The translations under genes and the position numbers were made by a program. Shown here in pieces: positions 8,443 through 16,688 of a stretch of DNA of 64,000 nucleotides; the first letter of the stretch is position 1; each line of letters begins with the position of its first letter. The notes under the pieces are model-generated. The model was given only the letters and a program-made list of their open reading frames with translations, made no database searches and had not been told where the DNA came from. The DNA comes from Pseudomonas hunanensis (lineage in GTDB: Bacteria; Pseudomonadota; Gammaproteobacteria; Pseudomonadales; Pseudomonadaceae), in assembly GCF_013393325.1 (NCBI RefSeq), contig NZ_QJRC01000095.1, positions 868,001 to 932,000 on the forward strand. Direction: 5' to 3'.

Positions 8443-9564
8443 TCATGTAGCCAGCGAAAAACGGATGCGCCCGCCTTCAAGGTGGCCGGCCACCGTGATG
8501 CAGGCCACCTCGGCCCGGCACGGGATGCGGTTACCGAGCAGGTACTCGGCCAGTGGCACCTCCAGCTCATGGCGGATAAAGCGCTTGAGCGCGCGGGCGC
8601 CGAACTCCCCATCATGGCCTTCGCTGGCCAGCTTGCCGACCACCGCCGCATCAAGCTGCAGGCGACAGTGATGCTTGGCCAGCCGTCGGTTCAGGCGCGA
8701 CACCTCCAGTTCGACGATGCGCTCACTCACGTCCTGCTCGATGGCGTTGAACACCACGGTACTGTCGATGCGGTTGACGAACTCGGCGGAAAAGCGCTTT
8801 ACCAGGCGCCGCCGCACCAGGCCCAGCAAACGCTCTCGGTGCCCTGCCGGCTGGCCCAGCAGGCGCCGCAGCGACGCCAACGGCCCCTGCCGGTGCTGGC
8901 GTATTTCGTCTGCTGCCAGGTTGCTGGTCATGATCACCAAGGTGTTGCGGAAATTGAAGCTCTTCTCCCCGGATGCCAAGCGCAGCAGGCCATTGTCGAA
9001 CACATTGAGCAGCGCCTGGGACACCTCCTTACTGGCCTTTTCCAGCTCATCGAACAGCACGATTCCTGGGCGCCCCTGGCTGCCATCCAGCAGCGCCTGG
9101 TCGAACAGCGTGCGGCCTTCCTTGGCGCCAGCATAGCCCGGCGGCGCACCGGTCAAGGCGGCGGCGTAATGCTCCTGGGCCAAGGTGTTCATGTCGACCC
9201 GGCAGAAGGCATCGGCATCACCGTGCAGGGCGCGGGCCAGGGCACGCACGATCTCGGTCTTGCCAACCCCGGTCGGGCCGAGGAACAACGCCGTGAACAG
9301 GGGCCGGCGTGGGTCGAGAATATCCGCCCGTACCACCGTGAGCACATCCTCGATGGCCTGCAAGGCTTCGTCCTGGCCAAGGACTTCGTTGCGTAGTACC
9401 TGCATGACGGCGGCGACATCGAAGCGAAATCGCGACTGCAGGGTGTCTTCGCTGCGCAGGTGGGTTTCGACAATTGCCCGGGTGTGGCAGTTTTCGGCAT
9501 TCAGTACAGCGCTGGAGGACGCGTCGCGACGCGTCTGCTCCAGCAGGTCGTTCAAGAACGGCAT
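8443..9564 (-). CDS. amiB: AmiB, ClpA/ClpX-like AAA+ ATPase of the amidase operon
   Basis: 373 residues. Walker A is GPTGVGKT (96-103) and Walker B is IVLFDE (168-173). A C-terminal ClpB-D2-small-type domain carries FGARALKRFIRHELEVPLAEYLL. AmiB is the chaperone-like ATPase encoded between amiE and amiC in Pseudomonas. Its role is unsettled; it has been proposed to work with AmiS in amide transport. The ATG at 9564 has GAGG about 8 bases upstream. An earlier in-frame start at 9657 would add 31 residues, including several cysteines, that look like read-through of the amiE-amiB gap and its hairpins. Confidence 0.9.
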   Translation of the reverse strand: MPFLNDLLEQTRRDASSSAVLNAENCHTRAIVETHLRSEDTLQSRFRFDVAAVMQVLRNEVLGQDEALQAIEDVLTVVRADILDPRRPLFTALFLGPTGVGKTEIVRALARALHGDADAFCRVDMNTLAQEHYAAALTGAPPGYAGAKEGRTLFDQALLDGSQGRPGIVLFDELEKASKEVSQALLNVFDNGLLRLASGEKSFNFRNTLVIMTSNLAADEIRQHRQGPLASLRRLLGQPAGHRERLLGLVRRRLVKRFSAEFVNRIDSTVVFNAIEQDVSERIVELEVSRLNRRLAKHHCRLQLDAAVVGKLASEGHDGEFGARALKRFIRHELEVPLAEYLLGNRIPCRAEVACITVAGHLEGGRIRFSLAT

Positions 9565-9588
9565 GGGCTTCCCCTCGCTGGTGAAACC

Positions 9589-9636
9589 GCGTGCCCGCAG
9601 GCACGCTGGACAATCTGGGGCTGCTGCGCAGCCCCA
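9589..9636 (-). promoter_or_regulatory. Two hairpins in the amiE-amiB gap
   Basis: On the coding strand the transcript first meets arms TGGGGCTGC/GCAGCCCCA (9616-9636, 3-base loop), then GCGTGCC/GGCACGC (9589-9606, 4-base loop). Neither has a T tract. They lie just after amiE and before the amiB ribosome site. They could reduce read-through into amiB-C-R-S or protect the amiE mRNA 3' end, giving more amidase than regulator. Confidence 0.55.
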
Positions 9637-9660
9637 ATGGCCTGGGCTGACAGGCACTGG

Positions 9661-10704
9661 TCAGCGGGCTTGCTGTTCCTTGGCGTCGTAGGGAAGGCTG
9701 CCGACCGGGCACTGCGCCACCCCCGAGGTACGCCGGGTCAGGGCCTCGACATTTTCGCGAGCCTTCTCGGCATCTAGCACCCAGGTGCGGTAGAACTCGA
9801 ACGGGCATTCGGCAATGCCGCGGTCGCCATCGCCAGACAGGTGCATGCCGCTGTAGCCACGGTGCAGGATCTTGTACAGATGGTTTTGCGACTGGTCGTT
9901 CTGCCGTGCATCGCGAATCTGCGAAATCGACAGCTGGGCATACTGAATGCCCATTTCCTCTTCACCGCATTCGCCGAGCGTACGGCCATCGAAACCGATG
10001 ATCGCCGAATGGCCGAAGTAGGAATACACGCCATCGAAGCCGGCGGCGTTGGCCACTGCCACATAGCAGTTGTTGGCCCAAGCCATGGCCTTGGCCATCA
10101 ATACCTGCTGGTCCTTGGCCGGGTACATGTAACCTTGGCAGCGCACGATCAGCTCGGCGCCTTTCATGGCGCAGTCGCGCCAGATTTCCGGGTAGTTGCC
10201 GTCATCGCAGATGATCATGCTGATCTTCAGGCCTTTGGGGCCATCGGCAACATATGTCTGGCCGCCCGGGTACCAGCCTTCGATCGGGCACCAGGGGATG
10301 ATCTTGCGGTACTTCTGCACGATCTCGCCGTTGTTGTCGATCAGCACCAAGGTGTTGTAAGGGGACTTGCGCGGGTGCTCTTCATGGCGCTCGCCGGTCA
10401 GCGAAAACACGCCCCAGACATTGGCCTTGCGGCAAGCCTGGGCGAACACTTCGGTTTCCACGCCGGGCACGGCCACGGCGGTTTCCATCATTTCCGCCGA
10501 GTCGTACATGATGCCCTGCAGGCTGTATTCTGGGAAAATCACCAGGTCCATGCCCGGCAGCCCCTGCTTCATGCCGACAATGATGTCGGCGATCTTCCTG
10601 GCGTTTTCGAGCACTTCATCGCGGGTATGCAGGCGCGGCATCTTGTAATTGACCACGGCGACGCCGACGGTGTCGTTGCTGCTGGAAATATCACCATGAC
10701 GCAT
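9661..10704 (-). CDS. amiE: AmiE, aliphatic amidase (acylamide amidohydrolase)
   Basis: 347 residues, nearly the same as P. aeruginosa AmiE (346). It is a nitrilase-superfamily enzyme that hydrolyses short aliphatic amides such as acetamide and propionamide to the acid and ammonia in the cytoplasm. The catalytic triad is E59 (FPEY), K134 (YRKIIPW) and C166 (IICDDGNYPEIW). The start MRHGDISSSNDTVGVAV matches the known N-terminus, so the ATG at 10704 is used and not the GTG at 10713. An AGAGG site lies about 9 bases upstream. It is the first gene of the operon, controlled by the leader at 10741-10868. Confidence 0.97.
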   Translation of the reverse strand: MRHGDISSSNDTVGVAVVNYKMPRLHTRDEVLENARKIADIIVGMKQGLPGMDLVIFPEYSLQGIMYDSAEMMETAVAVPGVETEVFAQACRKANVWGVFSLTGERHEEHPRKSPYNTLVLIDNNGEIVQKYRKIIPWCPIEGWYPGGQTYVADGPKGLKISMIICDDGNYPEIWRDCAMKGAELIVRCQGYMYPAKDQQVLMAKAMAWANNCYVAVANAAGFDGVYSYFGHSAIIGFDGRTLGECGEEEMGIQYAQLSISQIRDARQNDQSQNHLYKILHRGYSGMHLSGDGDRGIAECPFEFYRTWVLDAEKARENVEALTRRTSGVAQCPVGSLPYDAKEQQAR

Positions 10705-10740
10705 GTTGAACACCTCTTGTTGTTATTTTTCAGGGACGAC

Positions 10741-10766
10741 AAAAAGCCCTCTCCGCATGCGGAGAG
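10741..10766 (-). terminator. amiE leader terminator (probable AmiR antitermination target)
   Basis: On the amiE coding strand an 18-base perfect palindrome, CTCTCCGCATGCGGAGAG (10766-10749), is followed by GGG-C and a run of five T (10745-10741). It lies about 45 bases before the amiE start. AmiR is known in P. aeruginosa to work by preventing termination in the amiE leader. This hairpin is the obvious equivalent. Confidence 0.85.
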
Positions 10767-10769
10767 AGC

Positions 10770-10814
10770 TCATTTGCTCTTTGGGGTTCGGGGTGGAGGC
10801 AGCGGCATCGCCAT
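10770..10814 (-). CDS. 14-codon proline-rich leader ORF before amiE
   Basis: Read on the amiE strand, ATG at 10814 opens a frame for MAMPLPPPRTPKSK that ends with TGA at 10772-10770, four bases before the terminator stem. An AGGAG sequence (10829-10825) sits 10 bases upstream of the ATG, a usable ribosome site. Three consecutive prolines (PPP) could slow ribosomes. Because the ORF ends at the foot of the terminator, its translation could affect whether the hairpin forms. Whether it is translated is unknown. Confidence 0.5.
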   Translation of the reverse strand: MAMPLPPPRTPKSK

Positions 10815-10839
10815 TGATGCGCGGCTCCTGACAACCAAC

Positions 10840-10868
10840 GGTATATGCCGGGTGTGGCGGCTTGTCAA
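10840..10868 (-). promoter_or_regulatory. Sigma-70 promoter of the amidase operon
   Basis: On the minus strand a consensus -35 TTGACA (10868-10863) and a -10 TATACC (10845-10840) are separated by exactly 17 bases. Transcription would begin near 10833 and run through the leader ORF and terminator to amiE. A near-consensus, operator-free promoter agrees with constitutive initiation and control by antitermination. Confidence 0.85.
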
Positions 10869-10890
10869 CCCACCATCCGCCGTCGCTGCT

Positions 10891-11757
10891 TCAGGCGCCG
10901 AGTGAGCCTAACACGCTGTGGAGCTTGTCCCGGGTGGCTTGCGCGCACGCCTGCATCGGCTCACGCAACTCGTCTGTAATCAGGTTTTGCATCCGCAACG
11001 CCGCCTTCACCACAGCCGGGTTAGGTTCGGCAAAGGCGACCTTGATCCACGGCAGCAACTGGTAGAACGTGCCACGCGCAGCCGCCCAATCGCCGCTGTC
11101 GACCTGCTGCAGCATGCGCACATACAGGTCGGCGCGCACATGTGCCGACGCTGAAATGGCCCCGGCACCGCCCAGGCACAGGTTGTTGAAGATCTGCAGG
11201 TCTTCACCGGCCAGCACCTGGGCGTGGCCGTCCTCGATCAGGGCCATGGTGGTCTCGCTGTCGCCGCTGCAGTCCTTCACGGCCGCAATGCGCGGGTGGC
11301 GCACGATGCGGCGCAGGGTTTCACGCTCGATGCGCACGCCGGTGCGATAAGGAATGTCGTACACGATCACTGGCACGCGGGCGGCATCGGCCACGGTGGC
11401 GAAGAAGGCTTCGATGCCGGCCTGCGATGGGCGAATGTAGCAAGGTGCGGGGACCAGCAGCCCGCCAATGTCGCGCTGTTGGATTTCAGCCTGCAAGCCC
11501 AGCAGTTCGCGCAGGTTGTAACCCGACAGGCCCATCACCACCCTACCCGGCTCAACCCAGGCCAACACGGCATCCAGCACGGCCAGTTGCTCAGCCTTGG
11601 ACAACGCCGCCGCCTCCCCCGTGGTACCGCACACCACAAAACCGGCCACGCCGTCTTCGAGCAGCTTCTTCACCAACCGCTCCAGGCCAGGGAAATCGAT
11701 TTCGTTGTCGCGCATTGGCGTGACGAGGGCGATCCAGATACCACGGAAATTCGACAT
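10891..11757 (-). CDS. DapA-family (dihydrodipicolinate synthase/N-acetylneuraminate lyase) class I aldolase
   Basis: 288 residues forming a TIM barrel with the full DapA catalytic set: GTTGE (44-48), Y133 in VIVYDIP and Schiff-base lysine K161 in AAVKDCSG. These fall at the numbering of E. coli DapA. The family condenses or cleaves pyruvate-type keto acids. A biosynthetic dapA is normally elsewhere in Pseudomonas chromosomes, so this could be a catabolic or duplicate member. It reads toward amiE, but the separate amiE promoter lies between them, so they are not clearly one operon. CAGGAG lies just before the ATG at 11757. Substrate unknown; 4-hydroxy-tetrahydrodipicolinate synthase activity is possible. 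Confidence 0.88.
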   Translation of the reverse strand: MSNFRGIWIALVTPMRDNEIDFPGLERLVKKLLEDGVAGFVVCGTTGEAAALSKAEQLAVLDAVLAWVEPGRVVMGLSGYNLRELLGLQAEIQQRDIGGLLVPAPCYIRPSQAGIEAFFATVADAARVPVIVYDIPYRTGVRIERETLRRIVRHPRIAAVKDCSGDSETTMALIEDGHAQVLAGEDLQIFNNLCLGGAGAISASAHVRADLYVRMLQQVDSGDWAAARGTFYQLLPWIKVAFAEPNPAVVKAALRMQNLITDELREPMQACAQATRDKLHSVLGSLGA

Positions 11758-12066
11758 GCAAAAACTCCTGATGTTGACCGAAAGTCAGCGTCAGAGGATG
11801 AAGAGTCGAAGTGGTCTGGCAGGGATACCTGGCGCCTTCTGTCTCGTCAGCCCACCTGACGAGACAGCGCGCCTCGGTCAGATGAGCGGCTGTTTCTTGG
11901 ATTTCTTGGCAACGGCAACGGCAACGCACGCGCCTGCCTGGGCGATGAAGCCCGAAGCGGAAATGGCGTGGTTGGATATGGACATGCTGGCAAGCCGGTT
12001 GCGTAGATATGGCTGGATAATGGTGGTGCGTCGGGGCTGCTGTCAACCCTGGCCATGTCGATGCAG
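11758..12066. other. Gap between bcsC and the dapA-like gene, with one strong hairpin
   Basis: 309 bases without a gene. A perfect 12-bp hairpin, CTGTCTCGTCAG/CTGACGAGACAG with loop CCCAC, lies at 11839-11867. That is about 80 bases upstream of the dapA-like start and in its likely 5' leader. It has no T tract. It may end bcs transcripts, act as a leader structure for the dapA-like mRNA, or bind a protein as an inverted repeat. No clear promoter was identified. Confidence 0.5.
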
Positions 12067-15000
12067 TCAACGCCACTCGCTGTAGGGTTCCAGCGGCGTT
12101 ACCGGCAATGCCAGGTTGCCGCGCCATGGCTCGAACAGGTAGCGCAGGTAGAGCATGCCATGGCTAGGCGCGTAGTCATCGCTGTGCTGCCAGTCGAAGC
12201 CGCCGCCCAGCACCCACTGATCACTCAGGCGCCGTTCGAACAGGCCACGCACGCGATAGCCCAAGCCGCTGCTGTCGCTGGCTTCAGTCATGGCATCGAT
12301 GTTGGAGTCAACGCCATGCTGCGCCAGCACCTTGCGATTGACGTGCGCGTGCGGATACAAGCGACTGCTGTCACTGTGGGCCTGGGACCAGCTGACGGAA
12401 CCTTCCAGCAGCACCGACCAATCGTAGTTGCGCCAGGCATAACTGACCGGCACGCCCACCGAGCTGTAGCGCTGCGGGCTGTAGTAACCACCCTGCCCCA
12501 GGCTGTAGCCGCTCAGGTCCTTGTCGTGGCGCCAGTGCATCAGCGTCAGGCCAACACGCACACGCTCGTCGGCCTTTTCCACCACGCGGTGGTAATAGCC
12601 CGCCATGGCCCGAGTACGCTGGTTGTCAGCCACGTTCTCGCCGTACAGCCAATGGTGCCCCAGGCTGGCCCACACCCCGTTGTCGCCGCCTTGGTCCCAG
12701 CTTAGGCCCAGCGTGGCACCGTTGGCGGTGACCCCGCCCCAGCGCACGCCCGTCGGGCGGTCGCGTGCCCCGGCGAACGACAGCAGGGAATTGCTCATCG
12801 GCCGGCGCGAGGCGGTCAGCGACCAGCCAACCTGGCCCAGGTCACCGTTGACCGTTGCGCCGCCCAGCCAATTGTTGATGGCATAGCCTTGGGTGGTGCC
12901 CAGGTCGAACGCCCAGCGGCTGCCCTGCCAACCCAACGCCAGCACGCTGCCGTTCGCTGTCTGCGAACCGCCCGTACACGCCGGCAGCGTTTTGCCGTCA
13001 GCGGTCTGGCCAACGAACTGGCAGCTGCCGAAGTCGGGGGTGTAGCGCCCCTCATCGTTCTGCTCAAACGCGCCTGCATCCATGCCGATGCGCTCTACCC
13101 GCGCAAAGGCAGTGCCGTCCTGCCAAGGGGTATCGACATGCAACAAGGTCGAATGCTTACTCAGTTCGGAAGTGCCAGGCGTACCGTCGTCCTCGCGCCA
13201 GCCGTAATCGTGCATCAGCGTCACGTGGGTATTGCGCTGGCGATACAGGGCATCCACGTCACTGCGCAGGCTGCGCGCCAGCCAGTCGTCACCCTCCTGC
13301 TCGCGGCTGGCTAGCGTCAATGCACGGTCATCCCGTGGTGCTAGCGCAGCGCGGTCCAACATCTGTGCATCAGCCATGGCTGCCGCATAGAGGTCCAGCG
13401 CCCGTTGCGGGTCCTCCTGCACTACCAGGCGGGCGGCGTCGCGCCGTAACAACGGATCGGGGCGCGTCTGCTGCGCTGCGACCCGGTCGAGCTGCCTGGC
13501 CGCCTGCTGGTGTTCGCCCAAGGCAACCCAGACCGCCGCCAGGCGTCGCTGGGCATTACTGTCATCGGCAGCCAATTGTGGCACCTGCACGCCCAGCATG
13601 TGCCGAGCCTGCGCCAGATTACCCTCGGCCACTGCGCTTTCCATCACCCCAAGGCGCGCATCGGCTCGGCCAGGTTGCACGGCAAGTACACGCTGGTAAT
13701 AGCCCCGTGCTTTACCAGGCTCACCAAGCGCGGCGGCCCAGTCGGCCAACAGCATCAGGTCATCCGGGCTGGCTTCGCCACGCGCCAGGCTGGCTTCAAG
13801 CAAGGCTGTCGCATCGGCGTTGCGGCCTTGCGCCTGCAACTGCTGCGCCGAGGCCAGGGTCATGCGCCGCTGGATACGCTGCTCAAGCGCGTGCATGTCC
13901 GGGGTCCAGGCCGGCTGCGGTATCGCTCCCAGGCTGTCCAGGGCCAAGGCATCACGGTCGCTGGACTCCAGGAACAGACCGTGGGCATAGCGGGTTGCCG
14001 GGTCATGTGGCTGGTGCTGCACCACCCTGGCGAAGGCTGCGTCGGCCTCGGCGGTGCGCCCCTGATGACGCAGGCTATTGGCCAACTGGTAGACCAGCCA
14101 AGGCTCATCAGGGGCCAAAGACGCGGCCTGGTTCAGCACCTGGCTGGCCGTCGACCAGTCTTCGCGCTGCAAGGCTTCATCCCCTTGCTGGCGTAAGCGC
14201 GCCAGCGCCAGGCTGCGGCGCAGGCTGGCGAACTGCGTTTGCTGACGTGCTGGCAGGCTGTCCAGGAAGGCCTGCGCCTTGTCTGGCGATTGCGCCTGGT
14301 AAACGCGCATCAAGCCACGCACGGCAATGCCGTTATCCGGCGCCATACGCCGGACCTGCAGAAACTGCCGTTCGGCAGCAACTGTATTGCCCTCGGCCAT
14401 TAACACATCGGCCAGGCCCAACAAGGCGAACTCATCGTTTGGACGCTGCTGGCGTGCCTGCTGATAGCGTGAGCGCGCTGTTGGCAGGTCGTTTGCAGCA
14501 AGCGCACGGTCCCCGCTCTGGATTACCGCCCAGTATCGGCTTGCCGACGTCATATCGCTCCACTTGCTGATCTTGTAGCTGTCCTGTTCCTTGTCAGTCG
14601 CAACCCGAAAAGATGCATTGGCTTGGTCGTATCGCTTTTGCGACATCAGCGCATAACCCAACGCCCCATGTAGGCTGGCATCGTCTGGGTACTGGCGCAG
14701 CGCCCGGCGCAGCTGTGCTTCGGCTTCGGCATGACGTCCCTTGTCGAGCAGCGCCTTGCCCCGTTGACCAGCCTGCCAGGCCGGGTCGGCCAACAGTTTG
14801 CGCTGCTGTTGCAGATTCTCGCTGGCCTGCGCCAACAGTGGCGAAGCGGGGTAGCGCTGGACAAAGGCTTGCCAGGCCACCGCGCTGCTGGCACTCACCG
14901 CTTGCCCCGCCAAGTAATCGAACTCGCGCTGGGCCGCAGCATCCCGTGCACCAGGGTCGCGTGACAGCTGATCGAGCAAGGCCAAAGCCTCGCGATCGCG

Positions 15001-15585
15001 CTTTTCGGCGAACAGCCAACCGGCCAGGGTCTGGCGCAGCCCGGCACTGCCTGGGTACTGCTGATCCAACCGCTGCAACTGGCGAATCGCCCCAGGGCGC
15101 TGGCCCGGCAGATTGCCGCGCACGCGCCAGTAGTCCAGGGCCAACTCCAGGCTGGGTGGCTCGCCAGCAAACAGCTGCTCGTACACCGCCAGTGCCTCTT
15201 CATAGCGGCCGGTCACCGCCAACAGGCGCGCCTGCTGCAAGCGCCGCGCAGACTCAGGGTGTTGCAGCTCAAGCAGACGACTGGCTTGGCGTGCTTGCAG
15301 GCTACCAGGTGCCACGGCACTGATCCGGGCGCCCAATTGCTCGGCAGCGCTGCTGTTCTTTTCGCGCAGTGCCAGGCTCAAGGCTGCCAGCAATACATCC
15401 GGATTGCGCGGTTCCAGCAACTGCAGCCGGCCCAGTGCATCACGGACCAGGTCGTCACGGTGCAGCGCTTCGCCGCGACGTACCTGGTCCAGCAGCCATT
15501 GGCGCTGCTCATCGGCATCCTTGGGTTGCGCCGCTGCCTGGCAGGTGACTGTCGCCAGCATCAGCACGCCGATCATTCGTTGCAT
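12067..15585 (-). CDS. bcsC: BcsC, cellulose export TPR/outer-membrane channel
   Basis: 1172 residues. A signal peptide (about 1-19, ending CQAAAQ) is followed by a long periplasmic solenoid of TPR repeats (about 30-770). A C-terminal outer-membrane beta-barrel (about 830-1172) finishes in an alternating hydrophobic strand, HGMLYLRYLFEPWRG. It carries the glucan chain from the inner-membrane synthase across the periplasm and out. Length agrees with E. coli BcsC (about 1157). The ATG at 15585 overlaps bcsZ by 13 bases and has GGAG 8 bases upstream. It is the last gene of the bcs operon. Confidence 0.95.
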   Translation of the reverse strand: MQRMIGVLMLATVTCQAAAQPKDADEQRQWLLDQVRRGEALHRDDLVRDALGRLQLLEPRNPDVLLAALSLALREKNSSAAEQLGARISAVAPGSLQARQASRLLELQHPESARRLQQARLLAVTGRYEEALAVYEQLFAGEPPSLELALDYWRVRGNLPGQRPGAIRQLQRLDQQYPGSAGLRQTLAGWLFAEKRDREALALLDQLSRDPGARDAAAQREFDYLAGQAVSASSAVAWQAFVQRYPASPLLAQASENLQQQRKLLADPAWQAGQRGKALLDKGRHAEAEAQLRRALRQYPDDASLHGALGYALMSQKRYDQANASFRVATDKEQDSYKISKWSDMTSASRYWAVIQSGDRALAANDLPTARSRYQQARQQRPNDEFALLGLADVLMAEGNTVAAERQFLQVRRMAPDNGIAVRGLMRVYQAQSPDKAQAFLDSLPARQQTQFASLRRSLALARLRQQGDEALQREDWSTASQVLNQAASLAPDEPWLVYQLANSLRHQGRTAEADAAFARVVQHQPHDPATRYAHGLFLESSDRDALALDSLGAIPQPAWTPDMHALEQRIQRRMTLASAQQLQAQGRNADATALLEASLARGEASPDDLMLLADWAAALGEPGKARGYYQRVLAVQPGRADARLGVMESAVAEGNLAQARHMLGVQVPQLAADDSNAQRRLAAVWVALGEHQQAARQLDRVAAQQTRPDPLLRRDAARLVVQEDPQRALDLYAAAMADAQMLDRAALAPRDDRALTLASREQEGDDWLARSLRSDVDALYRQRNTHVTLMHDYGWREDDGTPGTSELSKHSTLLHVDTPWQDGTAFARVERIGMDAGAFEQNDEGRYTPDFGSCQFVGQTADGKTLPACTGGSQTANGSVLALGWQGSRWAFDLGTTQGYAINNWLGGATVNGDLGQVGWSLTASRRPMSNSLLSFAGARDRPTGVRWGGVTANGATLGLSWDQGGDNGVWASLGHHWLYGENVADNQRTRAMAGYYHRVVEKADERVRVGLTLMHWRHDKDLSGYSLGQGGYYSPQRYSSVGVPVSYAWRNYDWSVLLEGSVSWSQAHSDSSRLYPHAHVNRKVLAQHGVDSNIDAMTEASDSSGLGYRVRGLFERRLSDQWVLGGGFDWQHSDDYAPSHGMLYLRYLFEPWRGNLALPVTPLEPYSEWR

Positions 15586-16688
15586 GGCGCGCTCCAGGCC
15601 GGCAACAAGCGGCCGTGCGGGTCAAAACGATAACGGGCCTCATCCCAGCCTTGGCCGAACAGCACCAGCACCTGGCTGTAATACGCCTTGGCCTCGACCG
15701 GCTGATCGCGCAAACGCTGACGCTGGGCCGCCAAGCCGGCCACGTGCGCCGGCGAGGCTGCCAGCAATGGCAGCAATGCCGCAGAAAAGCCGGCCGGCCC
15801 CTGGCCGCTGGCTTCGCCGCTGCGTGCGTCCGCGCGCTCGGGGGGGAGCCCCTGGCGCTGGGTCAATGCCGCCATCGGCGCGTAATGGGCGACCAATTCG
15901 TTGCGTTGCACCGCATCCTTGGCCAACATGCCGACCCACAGGTACACACGAATGGCGTCGTAATCACCGGCACTGCCATGCTGCGGGTCTGCCGCTGGCT
16001 TGCCGGCCGGTGTCCACAGCAGCCAGTCCGGGGCGAAGCCCTTTGGCGACGAAGCCAACCACAAACGCCGCGTATTGGCCGCCAGCTCTCCCCACAAGGG
16101 GTCCACCTCGCTGAAGCGGTCGAACAGCTGCAGCGGCAGGTAGCTGGGGTTCAGGCGGGTACCCTGGGCGTCCTCGAAGCCGTAGTCACCTGGCAGCAGC
16201 ATCACCCCAAGGCCTGGGAGCTTGCGCACGGTCTGCGCCGCGATACGCCACAGCAGGCGCTGGCCCAGTTGCGTGTATGCGGGCTGCTGCCACAAGCGCC
16301 CTGCTTCCAGCAGGCTGTAGGCGATCCACAGGTCGGCATCGCTGGCGTTGTTGGCGTCCAGCACCTGCCATTGCTGCTGCTCGTTACGCCCCCACAGCCA
16401 GGCCGGCAGGTGCCTGGCCAGGTCACCTTCGGCGAGGTTGTTGCCGGTCCAGCGCAGCAACTGGGCGAAGGCGTCGCGGTCATTGCCCACCAAGGCGAAG
16501 AACAACCCATAACTCTGCCCTTCCGACGTGGTGATCAAGCGCGCGTCACTCGGGTCGATCACCCGGCCGTCCGCACTCACCAGCTCGGCCTTGAAACGTT
16601 CCCAGGCAGGCCATGAGCACGCCGCCTCGGCATTGGCGAAAACGGGCAGGCCCAGGGCGACCAACCCTACCAGCATCTGGCGCATCAT
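15573..16688 (-). CDS. bcsZ: BcsZ, periplasmic endo-1,4-beta-glucanase (GH8)
   Basis: 371 residues with a signal peptide ending near ANAEAAC. It is a glycoside hydrolase family 8 enzyme with the signature ASDADLWIAYSLLEAGRLW, which includes the catalytic aspartate region. It trims or edits nascent cellulose in the periplasm and affects export and fibre form. The start lies in GTG-ATG-ATG over the bcsB stop codon. The ATG at 16688 is chosen, but the GTG at 16691 or the ATG at 16685 would also fit. It overlaps bcsC by 13 bases. Confidence 0.93.
   Translation of the reverse strand: MMRQMLVGLVALGLPVFANAEAACSWPAWERFKAELVSADGRVIDPSDARLITTSEGQSYGLFFALVGNDRDAFAQLLRWTGNNLAEGDLARHLPAWLWGRNEQQQWQVLDANNASDADLWIAYSLLEAGRLWQQPAYTQLGQRLLWRIAAQTVRKLPGLGVMLLPGDYGFEDAQGTRLNPSYLPLQLFDRFSEVDPLWGELAANTRRLWLASSPKGFAPDWLLWTPAGKPAADPQHGSAGDYDAIRVYLWVGMLAKDAVQRNELVAHYAPMAALTQRQGLPPERADARSGEASGQGPAGFSAALLPLLAASPAHVAGLAAQRQRLRDQPVEAKAYYSQVLVLFGQGWDEARYRFDPHGRLLPAWSAPCNE

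Noticed and set aside
13320..14570. Plus-strand frame of over 400 codons
   Set aside because: Antisense to the TPR region of bcsC; Pro/Arg/Ala-rich translation typical of a shadow.
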